NCBI GenBank assembly: GCA_902616075.1 | Contig: CACMRK010000001.1 | Location: forward strand, 186,001 to 250,000 | Source: an uncultured Alphaproteobacteria bacterium | GTDB taxonomy: Bacteria > Pseudomonadota > Alphaproteobacteria > HIMB59 > GCA-002718135 | Direction of reading: 5' to 3' | Length of the DNA: 64,000 nt | Shown here: piece after piece, positions 46,634-55,536 of the stretch | Position numbering within the stretch: the first letter of the stretch is position 1 | Layout of the letters: each line of letters opens with the position of its first letter | Program-made: the position numbers and the translations under genes | The notes under the pieces: generated by a model | Databases searched by the model: none | What the model was told of the DNA's origin: nothing | What the model saw: the letters and a program-made list of their open reading frames with translations, nothing else

Positions 46634-47750
46634 AGCTTAACCTTTTTCTAAAAATTACATATTGCGATATTGCTAAAATATTTAGAAGTATAAATAAAAT
46701 TACTCCTTCAGCTGCAGCATAACCATATTTCACTCTACCCCAAAAATGATCAAAAATTTCTATTGTCACAACATCCATTGTATCTCCAGCAGAAGACGTT
46801 TGCATAACAAAAATACTATTGAAAGCTTGAAAGGTATTTATAAAACCAGTCAACATTAGAAAAAATATAATAGGCATTAATAGTGGTATTGTAATCTTAA
46901 TAAATGTTTGCCATCTACTTGCTCCCTCTGCTTTCGCGGCCTCATATAAATCAGATGGTATAATTGATAAACCCGCAAGTAAAATTATTGCATAATAGCC
47001 AGTATAAGACCATATTCCATATATAATTGATGACATTAGAGCTAAACTTGGTCCAGCAAGTAGACCTTCTATTTTGATACCAAATAAAACTTCGGTAATG
47101 GGTCTTTTATCAAATAACCACATTTGAGGTTCAAAACCAAATATTCCTATTAGTTGATTTAAAAAAGAATTTTCAGCTTTACCAAATATTAAAAAAAATA
47201 CTGCAGCACCCATTACTGCTGGAGTAATGTAAGGAAATAATAAAATCATTTGAAAGAATTGTTTACCAGCTAATTTTTGATACAAAGCAAATGCTATTAT
47301 TAATCCTAATCCAACCTCAAAAATTATAGTGAAAAACGAATAATAAAAAGTATAGATAAGAGAGTATAGATAGTCTTCATCACCTGTTAAAAGCATTTTT
47401 TCCCAGTTGATATTAATTAATATTATTCCAATAATTAATATTGCTATAGATAAAAATGCTAAATAGATTTTATTTTTTACTTTATTTTTAAATTCACTCC
47501 AAAGTCCATAGCTCAATATTAATAATAATAATCCTAAAACAAATAACCAAAAAGCTGGTATATCTCCAAGTATTCTTTGGTAATTCTCAAATCCTAAAAA
47601 TCTACCTTTAAAAACTTTCCACTTGTGTATACTCATGTACATTCCAAAAAAAACAGGAAAAATTCCAAATAGACTGATTATTAAAACAGCAGGAAGAATT
47701 AATAGATATCCTGTAAGTTTTTCTGAATGATTTAATAAGAATTTATTCAT
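46626..47750 (-). CDS. ABC transporter permease, MalF/UgpA type, with an inserted membrane region
   Basis: This 374-residue permease has the EAA loop SDLYEAAKAEGASRWQTFIKITIPLL and the typical first helix GYLLILPAVLIISLFGIFPVFFGMYMS. About 80 residues with two extra hydrophobic segments (about residues 65-115) are inserted after the first helix, compared with the usual length near 300. It works with the 281-residue permease. It overlaps MOSC upstream by 8 nt. Confidence 0.9.
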   Translation of the reverse strand: MNKFLLNHSEKLTGYLLILPAVLIISLFGIFPVFFGMYMSIHKWKVFKGRFLGFENYQRILGDIPAFWLFVLGLLLLILSYGLWSEFKNKVKNKIYLAFLSIAILIIGIILININWEKMLLTGDEDYLYSLIYTFYYSFFTIIFEVGLGLIIAFALYQKLAGKQFFQMILLFPYITPAVMGAAVFFLIFGKAENSFLNQLIGIFGFEPQMWLFDKRPITEVLFGIKIEGLLAGPSLALMSSIIYGIWSYTGYYAIILLAGLSIIPSDLYEAAKAEGASRWQTFIKITIPLLMPIIFFLMLTGFINTFQAFNSIFVMQTSSAGDTMDVVTIEIFDHFWGRVKYGYAAAEGVILFILLNILAISQYVIFRKRLSYD

Positions 47751-48501
47751 TAATTTTTATAAGATCACCTTTATTTATATTACCATCATTTAAAGGATCT
47801 AAATATATTCCTAAATTAATATGGTTGTATATTTTTTTTAGGTTTAAAGGAATATTAAGATTTATATCAGAAGTTTTGGGCTTAATATTAGTTGCTGAAC
47901 ATCTGGGAATTTCTTTAATAACTTTAAATTTTATATCACTGATTGATAAAATTTTACCTACCAGCTTCCTTTCTTCCCATTTATCTAAATCTTCTACATA
48001 TATATTTCCTCTAAAACGCTCATGTTCAACTTGATGATTAGATAGGTTTTCAAAGTCTTTAATACTGTTTAAATTTATTAATGATATTGATTTATTTGGC
48101 ATTGTATCAAAAAAAGGATTCACTCTATCTTTTAATAAATTAATTTTATTTATATTTGGTAAAATATCCTCAAGTTTACTACATAAGATTTTTACTTCAT
48201 GTTGATTATTAATATCTGTTTTTAAAATTATTTTATTTTCAAATTCTAGTATTAAAAAATTATCTTCTAATAAAAAATTATATTGATTTAATTCAGGATA
48301 TTTTTTTAATGATAAGAATTTATATATTTCTCGTTTTAAAGGATTATTTTTAATTAATTCTATATCTTTAAGATCAAGATTATTAGTGAAAGCAAATATT
48401 CGATCATTTTTTATACCAATATTTTTAATTATCTCTAAGTTATCTACATTATTGAAAGAAAGAGATTTTACAGGTGAAAAATATAGGTTTTTAATTTTCA
48501 C
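47743..48501 (-). CDS. MOSC-domain protein (YcbX-like)
   Basis: This 252-residue protein has an N-terminal beta-barrel start (KIKNLYFSPVKSLSF). The C-terminal MOSC domain has HERFRGNIYVEDLDKWEERKLVGK and the conserved cysteine in IPRCSATNIKP. MOSC proteins handle sulfur or reduce N-hydroxylated compounds with molybdenum cofactor. It lies directly upstream of the ABC permease genes and overlaps the first. The functional relation to them is unclear. Confidence 0.83.
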   Translation of the reverse strand: MKIKNLYFSPVKSLSFNNVDNLEIIKNIGIKNDRIFAFTNNLDLKDIELIKNNPLKREIYKFLSLKKYPELNQYNFLLEDNFLILEFENKIILKTDINNQHEVKILCSKLEDILPNINKINLLKDRVNPFFDTMPNKSISLINLNSIKDFENLSNHQVEHERFRGNIYVEDLDKWEERKLVGKILSISDIKFKVIKEIPRCSATNIKPKTSDINLNIPLNLKKIYNHINLGIYLDPLNDGNINKGDLIKINE

Positions 48502-48513
48502 TTATATTAGCAT

Positions 48514-49212
48514 TTAAGTTTTTTTTAAAAAATACTGATCTAAAAATGAATCTAACCAATTTGATATATTTTTATTATATTTGTAACGATAATAAAGTTG
48601 AACAAATATATTTTGAGCGCCTTTGACGAATAATTTTTTAGGATTTTTTAATAACACTAAATACAGCCATCTCATATGAAGTTTAAAATTTACTTCTGGA
48701 TGAAATTGGAGCGCATAACAATTTTGATATTTAAAAGCTTGATTATTAAAAATATCACCCCTTGCTAATAACTCACAGCCTGTAGGAAGAGAAAACCCTT
48801 CAGAATGGAATTGAAAAAAAATCTTTTGAGAATAAAAAAGATTTTTTGAATTTTCAGTTGGTTCAATTTTATAAAAACCAATTTCTGAAAGCCCGTCTTT
48901 ATTAGCTGTTATTTCTGAACCTAAACATTTAGCTAATAACTGTGCTCCAAAACAAATTCCAAGATAAGGAATGTCAGTTTTTATAACTTTGTTTATCCAT
49001 TCTAATTCTTTATTTATATATTCATCTTCATCGTTTATGCTTCCTGGCGCACCAAATACAACTATAGCTGAGTATTGTTTAATATTTAGAGGAAGTTCTT
49101 CACCTAAAGGCGGTCTACATATTTCGGCAACATATCCCCTATCTCTAAATTTATTTCCTACATCTCCTGGAACCGAAGTTTTTTGATGTAATACAAACAA
49201 AACCTTATTCAT
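48514..49212 (-). CDS. Class I glutamine amidotransferase-like protein
   Basis: This 232-residue stand-alone GATase1 domain has the nucleophile in LGICFGAQLLAKCLG and the His-Glu pair in ALQFHPEVN. It resembles GMP-synthase-like amidotransferases that act without a synthetase partner. The substrate is not predictable. It lies 12 nt before MOSC and may share its transcript. Confidence 0.85.
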   Translation of the reverse strand: MNKVLFVLHQKTSVPGDVGNKFRDRGYVAEICRPPLGEELPLNIKQYSAIVVFGAPGSINDEDEYINKELEWINKVIKTDIPYLGICFGAQLLAKCLGSEITANKDGLSEIGFYKIEPTENSKNLFYSQKIFFQFHSEGFSLPTGCELLARGDIFNNQAFKYQNCYALQFHPEVNFKLHMRWLYLVLLKNPKKLFVKGAQNIFVQLYYRYKYNKNISNWLDSFLDQYFLKKT

Positions 49213-49302
49213 ACTAAATTATTAATAATAAATATTTTATTAATATGAAAATATTATTTCATAAAAATTATAACTATTTTGTATATTAATCTAGGTTGAT
49301 AC

Positions 49303-49713
49303 TTATGTGACAAAATAATCAATGTCTAAGATCTTTATGTAAAACATAAGAGTAAAATAACCAAAATTCATCATTACAACAAAACTAATAAGCATATTGA
49401 TCGATTTAGGGAGTGAATTTCCTAAAAAATCATCCCAAAAAACCTTTTCTAAATATAGAGCTAATTCAAAGTATATAAGTGTAATGATTGCAGCATTGAA
49501 GATTATTAAAGAAGTCAATCCATTAAGACTCAATAAATAATTAATAAAAATTAATATCAAAAAAGAAAAAGAAGAAATAAATAAATTTAATAAGATTTTT
49601 TTATTTTTTGAAAATTTTTTGAAAAAAATAATGTATCTTGTGTTTAAAAATAACGAAATCAATATCGAGCTAAAAAAAGAAATAATTAATATTTTTGTTA
49701 TTTGATATTCCAT
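49303..49713 (-). CDS. Small integral membrane protein, unknown
   Basis: This 136-residue protein has four likely membrane helices (about residues 8-26, 39-62, 66-90 and 105-127) and few polar residues. I do not recognise a family. It is divergent from the methyltransferase gene and about 90 nt after the amidotransferase start region. Confidence 0.65.
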   Translation of the reverse strand: MEYQITKILIISFFSSILISLFLNTRYIIFFKKFSKNKKILLNLFISSFSFLILIFINYLLSLNGLTSLIIFNAAIITLIYFELALYLEKVFWDDFLGNSLPKSINMLISFVVMMNFGYFTLMFYIKILDIDYFVT

Positions 49714-49762
49714 TTATATGTATTTTTTATATAACTAAAAAATATATAAGAAAAATAAGAAA

Positions 49763-50533
49763 ATGAAATTTGATAATGAAACTAGTATTATTCAACAAAA
49801 AATAGCGAATGGTTATGCTGGAGTTTCACGAAGATTAGCTATTGTAAATGCCTTAAATTTAGAGACTAATGAAACTGTTATTGATATTGGATGTGGTGGT
49901 GGTCATTTAGTCGAAGAAATTTCATTATCTGTTGGAGAACAAGGCAAAGTAATAGGAATTGATCCAAGTCAAGATCAATTAGATGTTGCAAGCAATAAAT
50001 GTAAAGATCAAACTAATGTGGAACTTATTTGTACGACTGCTGATGATATCAATATAGATGATGCATCATGTGATAAAATTACAGCTACACAAACATTAGA
50101 ATATATCGAAGATATAGATACATCCTTAAAAGAAATAAAAAGAATTTCTAAAACTAATTCTAAATTTGTTAATGTCTCAATTCTTTGGGACTATTTTAGA
50201 TTTTATGGACCAGAAAAAGAAATTAATGATCTCATTCATGAAGCATTTAGAGCACATTGTTTTCACCAAATGCTTCCGCTTGATTTAAATGGTAAATTAA
50301 AAAAACTTGGATATAAAAATATAAGTTCTCAAAATTTATCGTATTTAATTACAAATAGAGATAATAATTCACCAGCAATTTTTTATGAAACTATGTTAAG
50401 TAAATTTGCTTTAAGCCAAGGTGTTTCAGAAGATAAAGTAGATGATTGGAAAAAACAATTAAATAAATCTGAAAAAGTAGGTAATTTCGGATTTACAAGT
50501 TTTCCAGTATTAACTGCGGCATACTTAGGTTAA
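49763..50533 (+). CDS. SAM-dependent methyltransferase (class I)
   Basis: The 256-residue protein has the SAM motif VIDIGCGGGHLVEEI, then GKVIGIDPSQDQLDVA and the motif-IV region TATQTLEYIEDIDTSLKEIKRI. It resembles UbiE/ArsM-like small-molecule methyltransferases. The C-terminal part is divergent, so the substrate is open. YtoQ follows after 8 nt. Confidence 0.85.
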   Translation: MKFDNETSIIQQKIANGYAGVSRRLAIVNALNLETNETVIDIGCGGGHLVEEISLSVGEQGKVIGIDPSQDQLDVASNKCKDQTNVELICTTADDINIDDASCDKITATQTLEYIEDIDTSLKEIKRISKTNSKFVNVSILWDYFRFYGPEKEINDLIHEAFRAHCFHQMLPLDLNGKLKKLGYKNISSQNLSYLITNRDNNSPAIFYETMLSKFALSQGVSEDKVDDWKKQLNKSEKVGNFGFTSFPVLTAAYLG

Positions 50534-50541
50534 TTTAAAAA

Positions 50542-50991
50542 ATGAAATTAAAAGTTTATTTATCTGGTGAAATTCATACTAATTGGCGAGATGAGATTAT
50601 AGATAAATGTAAATCAAAAAATTTAGAAATAGAATTTTCAAGCCCGACTACCAATCATGAATTATCAGATGATATTGGTGTAAAAATACTTGGTGATGAA
50701 GAAAAAAAATTTTGGCACGATAACAAAGGAGCCAAAATAAATGCTATACGAACTAGAAATTCGATTGAAAAAGCAGATATAGTTATAGTGCGTTTTGGTG
50801 AGAAATATAAACAATGGAATGCTGCTTTTGATGCAGGGTATGCATCAGCCTTGAATAAATCTCTCATAATAATGCATAGTGATGAACATCAACATGCTTT
50901 AAAAGAAGTTGATGCAGCAGCTCATGCTATAACAAAAAATACCGATGAAGTTGTAAAAATTTTACAATATAGTTTACAAGGTAAAATATAA
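50542..50991 (+). CDS. YtoQ-family protein
   Basis: This 149-residue protein matches the YtoQ family, related to nucleoside 2-deoxyribosyltransferases. It starts KLKVYLSGEIHTNWRDEI and contains DNKGAKINAIRTRNSIEKADIVIVRFGEKYKQWNAAFDAGYA. The Asp and Glu residues in that block are the likely catalytic groups, but no function is established. It is encoded just after the methyltransferase, possibly as a two-gene operon. Confidence 0.88.
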   Translation: MKLKVYLSGEIHTNWRDEIIDKCKSKNLEIEFSSPTTNHELSDDIGVKILGDEEKKFWHDNKGAKINAIRTRNSIEKADIVIVRFGEKYKQWNAAFDAGYASALNKSLIIMHSDEHQHALKEVDAAAHAITKNTDEVVKILQYSLQGKI

Positions 50992-50992
50992 A

Positions 50993-51448
50993 TTAATTAT
51001 TTTCTTTTTCTGACAGTCTTCTTAAGCTCTCTTTTGGCCAAGTTGTTTCTCGATCATACATGGCTTCATGGCAAATATCTTTGTTAATAATTTCAATCCA
51101 AGGATCTTTATCTTTCACAAAAATATGTGCTTGCGGTGTGATTGGTTGGTCGAGTGTAGCTGTTCTGATTGCAATTCGAGATTTTGCAACATTGTATTTA
51201 CAAAATAAATAAACACCACAATTATTACAAAAATATGCTCGATAACCTTTTCCACTGCCTGTAGGGAGCAGTGTAGATTCAACATTACCATTTAATTCAA
51301 AATCATCTTCAAAAATCATTGTATGTATAACAAAAGAAGAGCCTGTAGAAATTTTACAGTTATTACAATGACAAGCTTGAGTGAACAAAGGTTTATCTTT
51401 TATTTTATAATTTACTGAACCGCACGCGCATTTCCCGATAAGAGTCAT
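50993..51448 (-). CDS. GFA-family zinc protein (second copy)
   Basis: This 151-residue GFA-fold protein has KCACGSVNYKI, CHCNNCKISTGSSFVI and FCNNCGVYLFCKY as the zinc-binding cysteines. It is longer than the copy at 38897-39238 and not obviously its close paralogue. It is convergent with ytoQ and follows the SulP gene on the same strand. Confidence 0.85.
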   Translation of the reverse strand: MTLIGKCACGSVNYKIKDKPLFTQACHCNNCKISTGSSFVIHTMIFEDDFELNGNVESTLLPTGSGKGYRAYFCNNCGVYLFCKYNVAKSRIAIRTATLDQPITPQAHIFVKDKDPWIEIINKDICHEAMYDRETTWPKESLRRLSEKENN

Positions 51449-51492
51449 TTCAACTAAACGTTATATTTTGGAATTTAAAAAGCAAGAATTAA

Positions 51493-53103
51493 TTATTTAC
51501 CAAATATGCCAAGCTTAACACTATAATCTACAGCTATACCGTAATCAGGATCATCATCACTATCAACTATCAATTGACCTGTTTTTCTTAAAAGGCTGTG
51601 GCAGTCCTTCGTAAGATGTCTTAACTTTACTTGTTTGCCTAATTTGGAATATCTTTCTGCAATATCCTCAATTGCTTTTAAAGCAGATTGATCAATAACT
51701 TTTGAATTTGCAAAATCTATTATTACTAAATTAGGATCTTCGGAAGGCTTAAAAATTTCTAAAAAACTATTAGTGGAACTAAAAAAAAGAGGTCCTTCAA
51801 TTTCATATACCTTAGCACCCTTTTCTGTTCTTGATTGTCTCTCAATTGCTCTAATTCTTGAAGCAGATTTCCAAGCAAATACTAATGCATTAATAATAAC
51901 TCCAGCAACTACAGCAACAGCTAAATCTTCTAATACAGTTATTAAAGTAACTAAAACAATTACCAATGCATCCGAACGAGGAACAACAAATAATAATTTT
52001 AGTGAATTCCAAGCAAATGTTCCAATTACGACCATAAACATAACCCCTACTAATGATGCAATAGGAATAAGTTCAATTAAATTTGAAGTATAAAGAATGA
52101 AAATTAGTAAAAAAATTGCTGCTGATATGCCAGCAATTCTTGTTCTGCCTCCAGATTTTACATTTATCATTGATTGACCAATCATAGCGCAACCACCCAT
52201 ACCACCAAAAAAACCTGTGATACCATTAGCAACACCTTGCGCTAAACATTCTTGTCTTGTCCCACCCTTTTTGTTTGTTATTTCTCCTACTAGATTAAGA
52301 GTTAGGAGACTTTCAATTAATCCAATAGCTGCCAAAATAATTGCATAAGGAAAAATAATAAAAAAAGTATCTAAATTAAGTGGAACTGTTGGAATAGAAA
52401 AATTGGGAAGCCCTCCTGCTACACTTGCTAAATCCCCTACTCTTGGAACAGGTAAATCTAAAAGTAAAACTAGAAAAGTAACAAGAAGAATTGCAGCTAA
52501 TGTAGATGGTATAAATTTAGTAACCCTTGGTAAGTACCATATGATTAACATGGTTAAGAAAACTAATACTAAAGAATATGTAAGCACTTCCCCTGACATC
52601 CATGTAAATGTTCCATCAAAGTTATATATTTGAAATTGATGTAATTGTGATAAACCAATTACTATAGCTAAACCGTTTACAAAACCTAGCATTACTGGTT
52701 GAGGAACCATTCTCATAAATTTTCCTAATTTAAAAATTCCTGCAAGAAATTGTAAGATTCCCATAAGTATTACTGTGGCAAATAAATATTGAACTCCATG
52801 TTCCGATACTAATGAAACCATAACAACAGCCAATGCTCCTGTTGCACCCGAAATCATTCCAGGTCTCCCACCAAAAATTGCAGTTACTAATCCTACAATA
52901 AAAGCTGCGTACAAACCTGAAAGAGGTGCTACACCTGCTACAAAAGCGAATGCAATTGCTTCTGGAACAAGAGCGATTGCAACAGTTAATCCAGATAGAA
53001 TTTCAATTTTAAACAGTGAAAAGGAAGCTCTGCCCTCTGGAATATATTCATCTTTGTTTAACCCAAGAGAATTTGCAAATTGATTAACTGTTGATTTTAT
53101 CAT
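51493..53103 (-). CDS. SulP-family inorganic anion transporter with STAS domain
   Basis: This 536-residue SulP permease has an N-terminal membrane domain with GLTVAIALVPEAIAFAFVAGVAPLSGLYAAF, ISGATGALAVVMV and GGCAMIGQSMINVKSGGRTRIAGI. A C-terminal cytoplasmic STAS domain follows (ANSKVIDQSALKAIEDIAERY). Sulfate or bicarbonate transport is typical of the family. It is likely a Na+- or H+-coupled importer in a marine cell. No regulatory site is visible. Confidence 0.92.
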   Translation of the reverse strand: MIKSTVNQFANSLGLNKDEYIPEGRASFSLFKIEILSGLTVAIALVPEAIAFAFVAGVAPLSGLYAAFIVGLVTAIFGGRPGMISGATGALAVVMVSLVSEHGVQYLFATVILMGILQFLAGIFKLGKFMRMVPQPVMLGFVNGLAIVIGLSQLHQFQIYNFDGTFTWMSGEVLTYSLVLVFLTMLIIWYLPRVTKFIPSTLAAILLVTFLVLLLDLPVPRVGDLASVAGGLPNFSIPTVPLNLDTFFIIFPYAIILAAIGLIESLLTLNLVGEITNKKGGTRQECLAQGVANGITGFFGGMGGCAMIGQSMINVKSGGRTRIAGISAAIFLLIFILYTSNLIELIPIASLVGVMFMVVIGTFAWNSLKLLFVVPRSDALVIVLVTLITVLEDLAVAVVAGVIINALVFAWKSASRIRAIERQSRTEKGAKVYEIEGPLFFSSTNSFLEIFKPSEDPNLVIIDFANSKVIDQSALKAIEDIAERYSKLGKQVKLRHLTKDCHSLLRKTGQLIVDSDDDPDYGIAVDYSVKLGIFGK

Positions 53104-53153
53104 TAAGGTCTATTTTATTTAAATAGGTAAATTAAGTTATAAGTAAACAAAAT

Positions 53154-54311
53154 CTACCAAACAGATTTGTATATATTAAAGGCGTCAGATTCTTCAATTT
53201 TACGCGGATTATTAACTAATAATCTAGTTTGTTTCATTGCTTCAGTAGCCATCAATTGGCAAGCTTCCTCAGGAATTTCTAAATCTCTTAGCCTATAAGG
53301 TAATTTAAGCTCCTTAGACAAACTTTCTAAACTATCTATAAAATTATTACACACAATCTCATCGCTTTTGCTGTTATCTAAATCTTTAAATACAAATGGT
53401 GCAAGATTGGCGTAATTTTTTTTTGTTTCTTTATTTATGGAATTGAATTTCATAACACTTGGAAGAACTAAAGAGTTTGAAAGTCCATGAGATATATTAA
53501 ATAGACCTCCTATGGGATATGCCAAAGCGTGTACTGCTGCTACTGGAGAATTTGCAAAAGCTTTACCTGCTAACATTGATCCAAATAGCATATTTGATCT
53601 GGCATTTATATTATGTCCCTCAAATACAGCAGTTTTAATTGATGATCCGAGAAACTTGAGTGCTTCTATAGATAACATTTTTGAAATAGGATTGTTGTTA
53701 GGATTTATAGAAGTGTAAGCTTCGATTGCATGAACCATAGCATCTATTCCAGTTGATGCAGTTATATTTGGAGGTAGATTAATAGTTAAGGATGGATCTA
53801 AAATAGCAAGATCAGGTAAAATAAGTTTTGAAGAAACACCTTTTTTTTCTTTGTCATCCATCGTAATTATTGAAATTGGAGTAACTTCTGAACCAGTTCC
53901 TGCTGTTGTAGGAATTAGTACAAGTGGTATTCTTGGACCTTTTGCATTATTAACCCCCCATATCGTATCGATATTCTGATTAGACCCAAGAAGTAAAGAT
54001 ACAAGTTTTGCAACATCCATAGATGAACCACCTCCAAAACCTAAAACCCCAGTTGATTTAAAATCTGTTGCTTCTTGAAATGCTTTTAATAAAGTAGACT
54101 TTGAAGGATCAGATTCAACTTTATTAAATATATTTATATTTGAGTATGATTGAAGTTTTTTAATTGTTTTATCGTACAATCCTAATTCTGTTAATCCTTG
54201 ATCAGTTATTACAAAAATATTTTTTCCTAACAAATTTAGAATTTGATCAGTTGAATTAACTGCTGTTTTATTACCAAAAATCAAGCTAGCTGTTGAATGA
54301 AAGTTAAACAT
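53154..54311 (-). CDS. Iron-containing alcohol dehydrogenase family protein
   Basis: This 385-residue group III dehydrogenase has the NAD-binding GFGGGSSMDVAKLV, TAGTGSEVTPISIIT, the metal-binding motif AMVHAIEAYTS and ALAYPIGGLFNISHGLSNS. The histidines supply the Fe ligands. The substrate could be an alcohol, glycerol or an aldehyde. The start lies only 6 nt from the tRNA-Pro fragment at 54318-54363. Before island insertion the gene therefore directly followed tRNA-Pro. Confidence 0.9.
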   Translation of the reverse strand: MFNFHSTASLIFGNKTAVNSTDQILNLLGKNIFVITDQGLTELGLYDKTIKKLQSYSNINIFNKVESDPSKSTLLKAFQEATDFKSTGVLGFGGGSSMDVAKLVSLLLGSNQNIDTIWGVNNAKGPRIPLVLIPTTAGTGSEVTPISIITMDDKEKKGVSSKLILPDLAILDPSLTINLPPNITASTGIDAMVHAIEAYTSINPNNNPISKMLSIEALKFLGSSIKTAVFEGHNINARSNMLFGSMLAGKAFANSPVAAVHALAYPIGGLFNISHGLSNSLVLPSVMKFNSINKETKKNYANLAPFVFKDLDNSKSDEIVCNNFIDSLESLSKELKLPYRLRDLEIPEEACQLMATEAMKQTRLLVNNPRKIEESDAFNIYKSVW

Positions 54312-54317
54312 TTATCT

Positions 54318-54363
54318 ATGGTCGGGGAGAAAGGATTCGAACCTTCGACCCCCTGGTCCCAAA
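54318..54363 (-). repeat. Partial tRNA-Pro duplicate (left att copy, 46 bp)
   Basis: This is an exact 46-bp direct repeat of 55536-55581. It covers the tRNA-Pro 3' half: anticodon loop TTTGGGA, T arm, acceptor strand, CCA and one further base. The 5' half of the tRNA is absent, so it cannot be a functional tRNA. It marks the far end of an integrated element. Confidence 0.95.
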
Positions 54364-54392
54364 TTATATTAACACTAATTTTGAAATTATAA

Positions 54393-54425
54393 AAGACCTC
54401 AGAAACGCTAGGGTTCTGGGGTCTT
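54393..54425 (-). terminator. Terminator-like hairpin inside the left end of the mini-island
   Basis: On the minus strand AAGACCCCAGAA and TTCTGAGGTCTT form an 11-of-12 paired stem around CCCTAGCGT and run into TTTTATAA. It lies downstream of the zinc-ribbon gene and would stop its transcript before the alcohol dehydrogenase. Confidence 0.75.
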
Positions 54426-54491
54426 AAGAAATATCTGTTATTTTCACTTTATTGTATTTTATTAAGTTTTATCAAACTAAGTAAAGAATTT

Positions 54492-54512
54492 AGTCTATCA
54501 CTAAGTATATCA
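54492..54512 (+). repeat. Left paired arm-type repeats of the mini-island
   Basis: AGTCTATCA (54492-54500) and AGTATATCA (54504-54512) are in direct orientation with starts 12 bp apart. They lie just after the stop of the zinc-ribbon gene and 128 bp inside the left att copy. The right end has the same motif at the same period. Confidence 0.65.
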
Positions 54513-54513
54513 C

Positions 54514-54738
54514 TTACTTTGTATCTCTATAAAATTTTTTCCATTGATTTTTAGCTTCTTCTTCAGAAATATCTTCCCATAGTTCTGCAAGATGAGCTGG
54601 AATATATCTACTACATTTGGAACATTCATATTGTTGTAAAATACTCGACCAGGGATCATTTAGATCTGGATAGGTAGAGACACATAAATGAGATTTATAC
54701 TCAGTAGAGTTACATTCTGGACAAATAAAAGATTTCAT
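54514..54738 (-). CDS. Small zinc-ribbon protein, mini-island cargo
   Basis: This 74-residue protein has two CxxC knuckles, FICPECNSTEY and YECSKCSRYIP, which make a zinc ribbon. An acidic, tryptophan-containing tail follows (LAELWEDISEEEAKNQWKKFY). The start is well supported by AAAGGAGAAAAG before the ATG. It has no membrane or signal segment, so a cytoplasmic protein- or nucleic-acid-binding role is possible. I do not recognise a named family. It lies inside the tRNA-flanked island. Confidence 0.75.
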   Translation of the reverse strand: MKSFICPECNSTEYKSHLCVSTYPDLNDPWSSILQQYECSKCSRYIPAHLAELWEDISEEEAKNQWKKFYRDTK

Positions 54739-54915
54739 CTTTTCTCCTTTAGCGTTTTGTTTAGGGTCCCAGCAATTAGAGTATCTAAATCAGGACAATA
54801 CTTTATTAACAGATTTTATATATAATTTAAATGGCTATTATTTTTTTGTCTATTGTAAATTATTTTTTATATATTTATCAGTTGAACTGTATTTGGAACA
54901 AATAAATCTAGCCCT

Positions 54916-55356
54916 TTAAAAATCTTCTAGGTAATTATTTATATCATTACATACTAACAAATCACCTTCTATCCATGTACCTTCAAAATATGCACCATTC
55001 TCAATCCAATTTTTAGAAAATAAATCTGTATACAATGTTTGAAATTTTAAACTTCCTTCATGAATATCATTAAATAGTTTATCTTGGGATATATTCTCTG
55101 CACCTTTAACAAATCTTGTAGCGTGAGCTCTAAATTTGGTTGATAAATATTTAAGACCCTCAGCTCCTTCAGGATTCTGGTCTAACAAATGATCCCAACC
55201 AGTTGCATACAAACCTGCACATCGTTGAAGCGTATATAGAATTGTAGTGTGGTCATTCATATCTCTTTTTTCTAAAACATCCATTAGTGGTTTTAGCTCT
55301 GCAGAATGAAGATTTGAGCTAAATAAAAAAAAAGATATAAAAAATATCCTAATCAT
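54916..55356 (-). CDS. Small exported protein, mini-island cargo
   Basis: This 146-residue protein has a signal peptide (MIRIFFISFFLFSSNLHSAEL). The mature part is mainly helical and includes LQRCAGLYATGWDHLL and a late cysteine in LLVCNDINNYLEDF, perhaps forming a disulfide. LxRCAxLY-type motifs recur in small exported proteins of marine bacteria, but no function is known to me. It is the second gene of the island, with its own 177-nt leader to the zinc-ribbon gene. Confidence 0.7.
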   Translation of the reverse strand: MIRIFFISFFLFSSNLHSAELKPLMDVLEKRDMNDHTTILYTLQRCAGLYATGWDHLLDQNPEGAEGLKYLSTKFRAHATRFVKGAENISQDKLFNDIHEGSLKFQTLYTDLFSKNWIENGAYFEGTWIEGDLLVCNDINNYLEDF

Positions 55357-55469
55357 AATTTTTTATATCATATTTTAATTAAACGGACACCTAATGTACG
55401 ACTAGGTGTGCACATGATCAAAATTAAAGAAATACCTAGATAAATAAAAATCAAAAAAAATTAGAATTA

Positions 55470-55490
55470 AGTCTATCAAATAGTCTATCA
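55470..55490 (+). repeat. Right paired arm-type repeats of the mini-island
   Basis: AGTCTATCA occurs at 55470-55478 and 55482-55490, each followed by AAT, a perfect 12-bp tandem. It lies 45 bp inside the right att copy and has the same orientation and period as the pair near the left end. Confidence 0.7.
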
Positions 55491-55536
55491 AATTCGTTTT
55501 ATGAAAAAGATAAATTATAAAAAAGGGCAGAAAACA

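Noticed and set aside
54318-54363. A second, functional tRNA-Pro
   Set aside because: Only the part from the anticodon loop to CCA is present. The D arm and 5' acceptor strand are replaced by unrelated sequence.
55387-55409. Hairpin ACACCTA-loop-TAGGTGT inside the mini-island as a terminator or origin
   Set aside because: The 7-bp stem has no T-tract and no neighbouring gene end on the plus strand. I found no further support.
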